A DNA stretch of 64,000 bases, taken from Phytophthora quininea. Its lineage: Eukaryota; Oomycota; Peronosporomycetes; Peronosporales; Peronosporaceae. Shown piece after piece: positions 44,791 through 53,979 of the stretch. A model generated the notes under the pieces. The model saw only the letters and a list, made by a program, of their open reading frames with translations. It was not told where the DNA came from and searched no databases. The stretch spans positions 1 through 64,000 of the forward strand of contig JAAVTG010000641.1 of assembly GCA_011947345.1 (NCBI GenBank), read 5' to 3'. The position numbers and the translations under genes were made by a program. Numbering within the stretch: the first letter of the stretch is position 1; each line of letters begins with the position of its first letter.

Positions 44791-46404
44791 CAAAGCGGTA
44801 CACAGTGTTTGATTGTAATCCATGTGTTGGTGTATAGATACCTTCGTCACTACAGTACTATTGCTGTATTACTGTATACATTATGTCAAATACTGACAGA
44901 ATTTCTCCCGAATACACGGGGGCGTATATAAAACGAGAGGAGATGAATGTTGATGCGGAGTCAAGGCGTCTCGCGGGACCTCCACGCTCGGCGCCATTCA
45001 ATTTGAATTTTATGCTTAGCCATCCTCGAAGGCAATTCTTCGTTAGTATCTTGAAGTTTTCTTCTTTTACATTCACCAGTCCTTTTACGTTGCCGTAACG
45101 GTTCACGACAACTAAACGACTGAGACTTCATTTCGTGTCAAGTACGACGATCAACTTTTGGCCAGACTTTGGTTCCGGCCCACCAACCCACTCGAAGACC
45201 CCGGTTCGACAGTCAACTCGCGCGCAATCAACGCCAGCACAATCCCTGCTTCCATGGTCCTCTAGCTTCGGGCAGAAAAGCAATGCTATCTTCCACGTCC
45301 ATATCTGGTCAAGCCCTGCGATTACACTTGTCAGCTTTTCCCTGTCGACAGTGTCTGCACGAACTCTGTACTCGCCAAGAAGCACCGAACCGTTCTCCAA
45401 GCCCGTCAAGTAGGTATCGCATCCGCATCTGTGGGAGTCGTAAGTACGAGCGAAATGGCCAAAGTTACACCCCTGTGGATTGGCGTCAAGTATGTCTTGT
45501 GGCCAGGTGCCATTCGGCGGTGCTAGAAAAGGAATTCTTCTCGGTCGCCAAGTCCTTGTCATAACTTGCCAGTAATTCCGTTGTCTCCAAAGCCACCCCA
45601 TTTGGATCCTTCAAGGCCGTCTTCTCCCATACCTTGGCTCGAAATTCGCCGATTAAGCACTCCAGAAATCATCGAAAGGAATCCCCTGCACGCCATTCCT
45701 TCGCGACGAACAAAACACTGCATGAGCAACCATATTCTCGTATGTGTTGCAGTCGTTCGACACCGTGTTTGTGTTTTCATAAACAGGAAATGCACCTGTT
45801 GTAGCAAAGATTGCCTTCGTTGAGTGCGCCACGCCGCTGGCATAGTCGTAGTATCCCGAATGGTCTTTTCCGCCCAGGATCGCGAGATACAGCAACAAAT
45901 CTTTGTCAATGGGCGGGAAGCAGCATTTCGGCGTCCAGTTGTGCCAAGAGCTCGTCAACAACATACCGCGTAGTGTCTCCACATCCGTCATTGCTTCATC
46001 TGTTAAATTCGCGAAATGCAGATGCATGTCCTTGGTCTCCTCGACAAATTTTGATTTTTTTCAATGACGGATCCATGTTATCGCTACCATCGTCTCTTTT
46101 GCCAGTGGTCGCCTTTAGTTGTAAGTACTTCCCGTCTTCGGTCTCCATAAACCCTTTGCCGAGCTGGATGTCCATGCTGACACTACGAAACAACTCCCAG
46201 AGCTTCACAAGTCCGACATCACGTTGGCCTTTTACGACGTCTATCACTTTGTCCACGAAATATCTCGCAAATCTGCCGCGCGAATTCATCGCGATGTATT
46301 CCACAACAGGAAACCGAGCCACAACGGCCTCCCAGGCCATTTGATTTTGCTAGTTTTCCGGATTAAAAACAATATGGTAGGGCGCAAATCTGGGAACAAT
46401 GGTC

Positions 46405-46934
46405 GAGTATTTCCCAAAACCAGTACCGATGTACCACCATCGTCCCGGAACCAGTACCTTACTCAAAACCAGTACTTGTACCAATGAAAGTGCTTGTTCA
46501 ATTTGGTACATATTCGTTTCCAGTACCGAACGTCCCAACAATCTTAGCAGCGGAAGAGTCTGGCATGGACAGCGTTAGCGGAAGGGCTGTTGCAGCAAGT
46601 TTAGCACCCCTCCCTCCATCGCACCATTCTCAATCTTGACAACAACGACCTCTACAAGCAGCTTTTCTACCTCCGGACACCCTAGCAACCATGACTTCAT
46701 CAAGTCGCGCGCAATTGGATCTGACAAGCCTGCACGGAACAACCGTGCTGAAACTGGGAATGCCATTCAGCTCCGGATTGGCAGTATGGCTGATCCCGTG
46801 CTCGTGCAAGATAGTATGGAAACGAACATGTACCAAATTGAACAAGCACTTTCATTGGTACAAGTACTGGTTTTGAGTAAGGTACTGGTTCCGGGACGAT
46901 GGTGGTACATCGGTACTGGTTTTGGGAAATACTC
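46405..46934. mobile_element. 530-bp inverted-repeat element (Mutator-like/foldback MITE)
   Basis: Terminal inverted repeats of about 115-120 bases: 46405-46525 begins GAGTATTTCCCAAAACC, and 46815-46934 ends GGTTTTGGGAAATACTC. It is flanked by a perfect 10-bp direct repeat AACAATGGTC at 46395-46404 and 46935-46944. The interior of about 290 bases codes for nothing recognised, so it is non-autonomous. Long terminal repeats plus a 9-11 bp target duplication are typical of Mutator-like elements; class assignment is inference. Removing the element and one duplication restores a continuous CRN coding sequence across the site. Confidence 0.85.
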
Positions 46935-47215
46935 AACAATGGTCATCCACTGGCGCTTGTCGTTGCGTTTGCCACAGTTTGGAGATGCTGGAACCATTTG
47001 ACATATCCTCGAGTCCGTGCCCACGACAATCACAACCAAACCACAAGCACGGAATACATTTCGCTGAAAAGCTGCTAGGTTCTTTCCCTCTCGTGTCGTG
47101 TGATAGTGCATCCAAAATGAAAATGGCAGTAGCTTGTTCGCCGCTTTCAGCTTGTTAACCACAACACGAACAGCGTCCAGAGTGCATTTCATGACGCGTA
47201 ACGATGTCTTCTCTT

Positions 47216-47493
47216 TGTAGCGCGTGGTTCAGGTTGAAAGCCTTGCCCTCGTTACACTTCGATGAAGGAATGCGGTTGCAGTCCTTATCAGCTGGTACCA
47301 ACTTGCAGTTGCAGTTGAACTCGAAGACACACCATGGGCTCCATGGTGTGCTGCTCGCAGTGGCGAGTTGCCGGGGTAGTTTAGACACTTTCCTTTTGCT
47401 TTCATCTAAGCAATACACTCGGCAAGTACAACATTCGGAAGTGCCAGCTTCCCAAACACTGTGTCAACGTTCGTCTACCGTGGACGCACTACA
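47216..47493 (+). repeat. 5' LTR
   Basis: 278 bases from TGTAG to CTACA, with a 10-bp perfect hairpin (CACACCATGG-GCT-CCATGGTGTG, 47328-47350). The copy at 52455-52729 is identical except for three missing bases (CAG within GCTCGCAGTGG). Confidence 0.95.
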
Positions 47494-47525
47494 AAGTTAA
47501 CTTTAGTGAACCCAGCGTTCACACG

Positions 47526-49313
47526 ATGAAGACTCGTAACAACAACGGCGAAACTTCGGGCGATGCTGAAGAAACGAAGACCATGAGTGTCCCGCTGTTC
47601 GCTCCGGTCGTCGCACCGCGAATTTCGTCGACGTCCCACTCTGAGTTAATCAAGTGGAAGAAGGCCCGAGCGGAATATGAAGAAAGCGTGAAGGCCCGGA
47701 GCAAGGGTGACCAAGAGCTGTATGATCGCCTGTGCGAGAGTATCAAGAGCACGTTCGACGACAAGCTCCTGGACGCACTTTGCACTTACCGGTGGAAGAT
47801 CGCGAAGAATGATGTGACGGATGCACGTATTACGACTGAGATAGACATCATCATCAATAGTGTCAAAAACGACACTCTACCGGACGTCGACCAACTGTTC
47901 GCAAAAGAACTCCGTCTCGATATGGCGGAGACCGACGTTGCGGAGCGAGTTTTGAAGTATTTCATGACTTGCAGCCGCGTGATCGATGATCACGGACTGG
48001 TAACGTGCTTTGAAGGCGCGAACGGTCCCAAAGAAAAGTGCAAACTGCTAATTGAGTCGCTGTCGCCCAATGAGTTGAAGGCTGACGTTAAAACGGCAAT
48101 CCGGTTTCAGTCTCCTGAAGCCCGCAACGACGAGCAAAAGCTCCACGACCTGATCCTAGAAAAGGCGCTTGAGCAGGACCGAGAATTCCGTCGCCGCAAG
48201 CGCTCCCGCTACGATGAGCAGCTCGCTAAGCCCGACAAAGCACCTAAGCTACAGGGAAAGGCGCGCACGAAGGAGCAACGGGCTCGAGGCCAGCGCAGCG
48301 GCCACAACATGAATGTCTCCCGCTCCGGTGATTCTGATCGTGTTGTCGCCAATCCAGCAGTGGAAAAGACTCGGCCAGCAGCGCCAAAAGACGGTTGTCT
48401 CAAGTGTGGTGGTGCACATTATGTGGCCTCTTGTCCCTCAGCTTCGACCTCCGAGAAAAAGGAGCTTCCAAAGAAGTTTCATTCGCGCCGACCAGATAAA
48501 TCTCGTATGAAGCGACTTAAGGAACGCTTAGGTGGGGTCAGTACAATCCTCCTAAACGATGTTCTGGAGCTACGGTACTGTGCCGACACAGGTTCGGACA
48601 GGTGCTTGATTAGTAGGACCAACTATGAAGAACTTGTCAAACGTGATAGTGGAGTGATTTCTACCCAGTTGGGTAGAGCGGTCGTCGGCAAGGCTGTTGG
48701 TGGACACGACGTCGAAGCTCGAGAATCAGTTGAAGTGAGAATCCGCCTTCACACTGCAGCGGGTCCTGTTGAGCCTGCGGACCCCGTGTCCTGCCTCATC
48801 ATTGAGCAACAAGAGGATGAATTTATCGTGGGAAAAGACGTGTTGTTGTCCTTGGGGATTGACGTGGAGCGTCAACTAGAACAATTAGCTGGTAGCCAAT
48901 TGGAAGATGTGGACCCATTCGACAACGACGACGAGCTCCGTCCTGGCCATGCAAATGACAATGATATTCGTGATGGTATCGAGAGATTGTTGTCTGCGGC
49001 TTTGGAAAACGGGTTTCCAATAGACGCATTGGCCGAGCTATGCCGAATCACTACGAAGCATGACATTTGGCGGGTAGTACTATGTGACGATCCGCCCGCA
49101 AAGGTTCCCCATACAAACTACGCCTCAAGCCGGATGCACGTCCTTTCAGATGCAAAGCTCGGCAGTATGCGCCGCTGCAGACCAAGTTCTTACGTGAATT
49201 CAACCAGTCTCTTGTTGAACTTGGGTGGGTTTATAAAAACCCAAGTAGCCGCTGGGCGTGTGCAGCGTTGCCTGTGCGAAAGCCAAAGGTCGACGAGTTC
49301 CGGCAAGCAGTAG
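47526..49313 (+). CDS. Retrotransposon gag-protease (start of pol)
   Basis: The start MKTRNNNGETSGDAEE is followed by a helical capsid-like region. A basic stretch (KPDKAPKLQGKARTKEQR) comes next, then a zinc knuckle CLKCGGAHYVASC (C-x2-C-x3-H-x4-C, at about 48394). An aspartic protease with the DTGS active site (RYCADTGSDRCLIS, about 48585) follows. Near 49105, beside CCCC, the frame is lost; the following residues in this frame are not homologous. The true continuation (LRLKPDARPFRCKARQYAP) is in another frame and is reverse transcriptase. Confidence 0.88.
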   Translation: MKTRNNNGETSGDAEETKTMSVPLFAPVVAPRISSTSHSELIKWKKARAEYEESVKARSKGDQELYDRLCESIKSTFDDKLLDALCTYRWKIAKNDVTDARITTEIDIIINSVKNDTLPDVDQLFAKELRLDMAETDVAERVLKYFMTCSRVIDDHGLVTCFEGANGPKEKCKLLIESLSPNELKADVKTAIRFQSPEARNDEQKLHDLILEKALEQDREFRRRKRSRYDEQLAKPDKAPKLQGKARTKEQRARGQRSGHNMNVSRSGDSDRVVANPAVEKTRPAAPKDGCLKCGGAHYVASCPSASTSEKKELPKKFHSRRPDKSRMKRLKERLGGVSTILLNDVLELRYCADTGSDRCLISRTNYEELVKRDSGVISTQLGRAVVGKAVGGHDVEARESVEVRIRLHTAAGPVEPADPVSCLIIEQQEDEFIVGKDVLLSLGIDVERQLEQLAGSQLEDVDPFDNDDELRPGHANDNDIRDGIERLLSAALENGFPIDALAELCRITTKHDIWRVVLCDDPPAKVPHTNYASSRMHVLSDAKLGSMRRCRPSSYVNSTSLLLNLGGFIKTQVAAGRVQRCLCESQRSTSSGKQ

Positions 49314-49446
49314 ACTACAAACCGCTGAACTCAATGACAGAACCAATTGCAGGTGTGATGCCGAACTTGAAGACTAAACTAGAGCGACTTCGCGGTAAAA
49401 AGCACTACGGTCTTTTGACTTTATTCGCAGCTTCTGGCAGCTTGGA

Positions 49447-51918
49447 GTGCATCCGGACAGCAGAGAACTACTCTCCTACATGACAGATGAAGGTGTATTT
49501 ACACCAACTCGTGTGATGCAAGGCAGCTGCGACTCAGCGTTGCATTTTCAAGTTTCGATGGAGAATTGCTTTGCAGAATTACTGAACGAGCACTTGCTCA
49601 TCTGGATTGATGATTTACTGTCGTTTGCGGATACTATTCCTGAATACCTTGCAATACTTGAAAGACTGTTTGACCTGGTCAACAAGTTCGGATTGAAGCT
49701 AAGTCTCAAGAAGTCCTCGCTCTACCAACAATCTGTGACGTGGTGTGGCAAAGTCATTGATGCAACAGGTGTCCGTCATGACCCTAAACGGATCGATGCT
49801 CTTTCAGCGATGCCTCCGCCAGCCACCGCCGGTCAACTGCAGCAATTTATTTGCGCCAGCAACTGGATGCGTGATAGTCTCGTCGACTACGCGCGCATCA
49901 TCCGCCCTCTTCAACTGCTACTAGACCGAGCGTTGACTGGCAAACGCAAAACAAAGAGAGTCGCCTCGGGTATCAGCATTACCATGTCGACGGAAGAGTT
50001 GGCAAGTTTTGACCAAGTAAAAGCCCTCCTTCGCCGCTCAGCAATGATGGTTCACCCACAGGATAGAGCGACATTCTGCTTGTTTGCAGACGCCAGCGAC
50101 GCGGGATGGGCCTCCATCTTGACACAAGTTGTGGAATGGGAACAAGGCGTAGCCATCACTGATCAGAAGCACGAATTGCTCATTTGCAAGGGCGGCACTT
50201 TCACTGGCGCTCAGCTTCATTGGAGCGTAATTGAAAAAGAGGCGTATCCAATAGTGCTGTCCTGCGAAGATCTGGATTACTTACTGCTAAGACCGAATGG
50301 CTTCAAAGTCTTTTGCGACCATAGGAACCTGGTCCATGTTTTCTCGCCTGGTGGTGAAATTAAAAAGCATGTGCGCGGTAAATTATTGCGTTGGGCGATA
50401 AAATTGATGGAGTACAACTACACTATCGTCCACATCGAGGGTGTACACAATTTGTGGGCGGATATGATTAGCCGCTGGGGCGGCGCTGGATCTCCACCGT
50501 TGTCGGCATCTCCATCAGCTCATTTCAAACGACTGACGCGCTCTGCAGCCAAAGCTTCGCGGCGACCGGTACTGCGCCCTCTTGACGATGAAGGCTTCAC
50601 GTGGTCAACTTTGAAGGAAATTGCGGCGGCGCAGAAAGCGCATGCAGCTTTGCTGCCGGCAGAGTCGGAGACCGACGAACACGGAGTGCATCGAGTCCAA
50701 GAAATGATTTGGATACCCTCTACTGCTAAATCACTACTCCTGCGTGTCATGATCATTGCTCACTGCGGCGCCCAGGGTCACCGCGGCGAGGCCGTCGTAC
50801 TGAACCAGCTACGGAGAATTTTTTCGGTCGCTAATCTAACGCAACTAGTGCGTCGTTTCCTGCGCTCCTGCCTACTCTGTCAGCATATCAAGGGAGGCAG
50901 GATAGTGCCAAGACCTTGGGGTGAACTTTATCGTGCTGACATTCGAAACGGAGCAATACACTTCGACTATCTATACCTCGGCGAGGGCTTCGGTAACTGC
51001 AAGTACCTGCTTGTTTTAAAGGACAACTTCACGCACTACTGCGAACTTGTGCCTTGTGATACACCAACAAGTGAGGTAACAGTTGAGGCGTTGCTCGGGT
51101 GGCACAGTCGTTTCGGTATTCCTTCGGTATGGGTTAGCGACAACGGATCGCACTTCAAGAACCAAGTTGTTGCTGACCTGTGCCGGCGACTGAAGTGTCA
51201 ACAGCAGTTTGTCGTGGCATACAGCCCGTGGGTTAACGGCTCGGTAGAACGTGCGAACCGCGATATTCTGCAAGTTTTCCGAGCTATGATCATGGAGTAC
51301 AAATTATCGCATCAAGACTGGATCTACTTAGTGCCTCTTGTTCAAGCGAACATGAATCACTCCCCAGTGGCTTCGTTAGCCAATCAAGCACCCGTTGAGG
51401 TTTTCACGGGACTTCCATGCCCCTCTCCAGCCTACTTGCTCTACCTACCCAATGAGCAACTAAAGGAAATCTCGATTTCGAGTGAAACAATTGTGAAGCA
51501 GCTTGAACAGCTACGGAAGAGTATTGAAGAGATGCATCGTGCTGTCACCGACAAACGTGAGAAGATAACGCTCCTGAACAAGCGAAAGCCCAGAGGTGCA
51601 CAAATCGTCAACTTTGCTGTGGGTGATTATGTCCTCCGATCACGTGTCGATGAGCGACGACACAGTAAGTTGCTTGTGACATGGGTCGGTCCCTATGTTA
51701 TCACCCGTGCAGACTCGCACTCCTTCCGTGTTCGCCACCTCATCACCGGTGCTGAGCAAGATGTTCACGCCTCTCGTCTAAAGTTCTACGCTGACAGTGA
51801 TTTGGAGGTCACGGATGAACTTTTGAGCATATCGCTGCACAAGGTATTGTGCTTAAGATCGAGCAACTTATCAAGCACCGCTGGAATGAACAAAGCCAAC
51901 GCTTTGAGTTGCTTGTGA
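49447..51918 (+). CDS. Retrotransposon reverse transcriptase, RNase H, integrase
   Basis: An 823-codon frame that begins inside the reverse transcriptase. The catalytic motif is LIWIDDLL (about 49605). RNase H follows (FCLFADASDAGWASIL, about 50080), then the integrase zinc-binding HCGAQGHRG...CLLC (about 50760-50880) and the catalytic core with the D (IHFDYLYLG), D (VSDNGSHF, about 51135) and E (SVERANRD, about 51245) triad. The first reverse transcriptase blocks (49108-49446) are in another frame (KPKVDEFRQAVDYKPLN), joined near 49420 beside TTTT. It ends in a non-homologous tail after a frame change near 51815. Confidence 0.9.
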   Translation: MHPDSRELLSYMTDEGVFTPTRVMQGSCDSALHFQVSMENCFAELLNEHLLIWIDDLLSFADTIPEYLAILERLFDLVNKFGLKLSLKKSSLYQQSVTWCGKVIDATGVRHDPKRIDALSAMPPPATAGQLQQFICASNWMRDSLVDYARIIRPLQLLLDRALTGKRKTKRVASGISITMSTEELASFDQVKALLRRSAMMVHPQDRATFCLFADASDAGWASILTQVVEWEQGVAITDQKHELLICKGGTFTGAQLHWSVIEKEAYPIVLSCEDLDYLLLRPNGFKVFCDHRNLVHVFSPGGEIKKHVRGKLLRWAIKLMEYNYTIVHIEGVHNLWADMISRWGGAGSPPLSASPSAHFKRLTRSAAKASRRPVLRPLDDEGFTWSTLKEIAAAQKAHAALLPAESETDEHGVHRVQEMIWIPSTAKSLLLRVMIIAHCGAQGHRGEAVVLNQLRRIFSVANLTQLVRRFLRSCLLCQHIKGGRIVPRPWGELYRADIRNGAIHFDYLYLGEGFGNCKYLLVLKDNFTHYCELVPCDTPTSEVTVEALLGWHSRFGIPSVWVSDNGSHFKNQVVADLCRRLKCQQQFVVAYSPWVNGSVERANRDILQVFRAMIMEYKLSHQDWIYLVPLVQANMNHSPVASLANQAPVEVFTGLPCPSPAYLLYLPNEQLKEISISSETIVKQLEQLRKSIEEMHRAVTDKREKITLLNKRKPRGAQIVNFAVGDYVLRSRVDERRHSKLLVTWVGPYVITRADSHSFRVRHLITGAEQDVHASRLKFYADSDLEVTDELLSISLHKVLCLRSSNLSSTAGMNKANALSCL

Positions 51919-52064
51919 GCTGGTGCGGATTAGAGTCTATAGAGGACTCCTGGGAGCCTCTGCAGTCGCTGAGCAAGGATGTCCCTGCTCTGGTCCGAGC
52001 CTACGTTGCCGCAGCCAGCGACAGCAAATTAGCTTCAGCATTCGACAAGATGAGCTCAGATTAA
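51849..52064 (+). CDS. Chromodomain end of the retrotransposon polyprotein
   Basis: KIEQLIKHRWNEQSQRFELL followed by WCGLESIEDSWEPL has the aromatic and Trp positions of a chromodomain, which in chromoviruses steers integration to marked chromatin. It is one frame off the integrase frame; a single base near 51815 separates them. Confidence 0.82.
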   Translation: MLKIEQLIKHRWNEQSQRFELLVSWCGLESIEDSWEPLQSLSKDVPALVRAYVAAASDSKLASAFDKMSSD

Positions 52065-52454
52065 GCTCTCGTGCTACAGTGTAGCAACTCTACGGTTGCT
52101 TAAGGTTGTACAGCGGTTGCTGCAACCTTTTGTTGGTAGTACCAATTTTCTACAGCAACTTGAAATATCCTGACAGTGTCACGATAATAAACCACAGTGT
52201 GGGTTGTTGCAGATACATAAAGCAACGTTTTGGATAGCCGTGCTAACCAATGTGATCAGCAACAGTAGTTGACGCGCCATGCATGGCAGTAGCCACATGA
52301 CGGTCATTTACTTGATCAATACATCAAATAACAATATCTCAGTAGTTGGTGTGGTACAGTGTACCAGTCAATATGGTACAGTGTACCTATATGACATTGA
52401 AGCAATTCCGCTGCCAACTCAATTCAAGCTGCCGAAAGCAAGGCTTGGGGGAAT

Positions 52455-52729
52455 TGTAGCGCGTGGTTCAGGTTGAAAGCCTTGCCCTCGTTACACTTCG
52501 ATGAAGGAATGCGGTTGCAGTCCTTATCAGCTGGTACCAACTTGCAGTTGCAGTTGAACTCGAAGACACACCATGGGCTCCATGGTGTGCTGCTCGTGGC
52601 GAGTTGCCGGGGTAGTTTAGACACTTTCCTTTTGCTTTCATCTAAGCAATACACTCGGCAAGTACAACATTCGGAAGTGCCAGCTTCCCAAACACTGTGT
52701 CAACGTTCGTCTACCGTGGACGCACTACA
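52455..52729 (+). repeat. 3' LTR
   Basis: 275 bases, TGTAG to CTACA, near-identical to the 5' LTR and followed immediately by the CTCTT target duplication (52730-52734). Confidence 0.95.
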
Positions 52730-53979
52730 CTCTTGGAAACGTATCATTTGTCGAGCGCGCTGATGTTCGTCAGAGCTACAATTTAGTAATAACGCTCGAA
52801 TAAACCCATACGTCCACAGTTTTCGTCTTGGTACAATGTGGAAAAGCATTCCAAGATCTCATCCTCCTCTCGTCGCTGCGGCTTATCCTTCGTCACGGAA
52901 CTGAAAAATCGGAGGGATAGCTGGCGAAAACTCGTATAGAGACTTTGAGAACCGTCTCCGAAACCGGAAGCGAGCCAGTAAAACCACGGCCGCCTGCCTT
53001 GCAGCGCAAATGCATGTTGAGATTTCCCCATACCCGACGATGCTCCCACATAAATAAACGGGAACAAGTCTCCGCCCCTTTGTAGATATTATCGATGTTG
53101 TCCAGGATTGGAGCACAAATCTCAGAACTGGCATGCTGAATGGACTCGCCACGTTGTTGGTAGTACTCCAACTCCTGTCTATCACCTGCGGTTTCTTGAA
53201 TAGATACGAAGGTTATCTCTCCAGGCACGTCGACAATTGATGGTTGCTCCGCTGATCCCAGCAAGCCGATTTCAGCTGAGGAGTTTAGTTCTAGCTCCTG
53301 GCCCCCTCTTCTCTCGTAAATCACAAATTGTTCAGCCACAGCTCCTGAGAAAAATCACCGTTGTGCTTGGTAAAGTTGTTGAATACCGCTCTTCGTAGAT
53401 CGACCACGTTGGTGACGTTACCCACGGAGCTTAGTATTGTGTTCTTAAACGAATTTCCCGTCATCACGTCCACCAACTGGAACCAGACGTCTCTCCACGA
53501 GACGGACCCCGCGCCGTCGCCGCGGGACCTCCACAACTAACGGTTGGTGGGCTGAACCCCGTGAGCCGATATCATCAGTGGCGTTTAGTTCTAGTTTGCT
53601 GGAAACATTCTGTTCGTTCTCGTACATGACCAACTCGGAGGCAACACGGCCGGGAAGAATCGCTTTACAGTCGTCGAATACTTGGCGTCGGAGATCGTCC
53701 ACATCAACGACACCTCGTACGGCAGCGTCTCGTGTACCTTTGAAGCGTTTGGGCAAGTCTTGGTCATTCCTCTGTACCAGTCGATACCAAACTTGTCTCG
53801 GCAGCATCGTCACTTGCTCTCCACACGGCAAATTCTGGTCTGACTACGAGTTGATGTGTTTGTTCTTAGTTAATGGACAATTGAGTACTTGAAAGCATGT
53901 GTGAATTTCTGGATTGAGCCGACACCTTATAATACCAACGACTACACCAACTCCAGCCCAGGCGATCGCATCAAATGGG

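Larger units (their letters stand above)
47216..52729 (+). mobile_element. Complete Ty3/gypsy LTR retrotransposon, chromodomain type
   Basis: Full element with two LTRs bounded by TGTAG...CTACA and a perfect 5-bp target duplication CTCTT at 47211-47215 and 52730-52734. The order gag, protease, reverse transcriptase, RNase H, integrase, chromodomain is that of Ty3/gypsy chromoviruses. The LTRs differ by one 3-base indel only, so insertion is recent. A purine-rich run (GGCTTGGGGGAA) precedes the 3' LTR. I could not find a standard TGG-type primer binding site after the 5' LTR. It lies antisense to the CRN gene it interrupts. Confidence 0.95.
45128..53807 (-). pseudogene. Crinkler/P-loop gene split by two insertions
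   Basis: The 5' part (52735-53807) starts MLPRQVWYRLVQRND and holds two tandem CRN-type header modules (VDDLRRQVFDDC and VVDLRRAVFNNF, each with an LELNxxxxIGxxGSAxQP ending). A P-loop follows (PFIYVGASSGMGKSQHAFAL, about 53035). A complete LTR element (47216-52729) separates it from the middle part (46945-47210), which reads MKCTLDAVRVVVNKL... and CGLVVIVVGTDSRI. The 46405-46934 element interrupts again at WMTIV/PRFAPYH. The 3' part ends IPFLAPPNGTWPQD...KLIVVLDTK with the stop at 45128. Joining across each insertion after removing one target duplication keeps the frame. Additional breaks exist (an in-frame TAG near 46350, and shifts near 52820, 46060 and 45540). Confidence 0.85.

Noticed and set aside
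44883..45098. Plus-strand frame MSNTDRISPEYTGAYIKREE
   Set aside because: No family, no promoter motif, and it overlaps the duplicated 3' flank of the CRN gene; too weak to call.
46350..46541. Reading frame across the 530-bp element (MYQIEQALSLVQVLVL...)
   Set aside because: The same peptide appears at both ends because it is the inverted terminal repeat; it is not a gene.
46395..46944. Possible CRISPR-like or tandem repeat structure
   Set aside because: Only two inverted arms with flanking duplications; no repeat-spacer series, and the genome is eukaryotic.
47494..47530. Primer binding site just after the 5' LTR
   Set aside because: No TGG-starting stretch complementary to a tRNA 3' end could be recognised; not reported as a feature.
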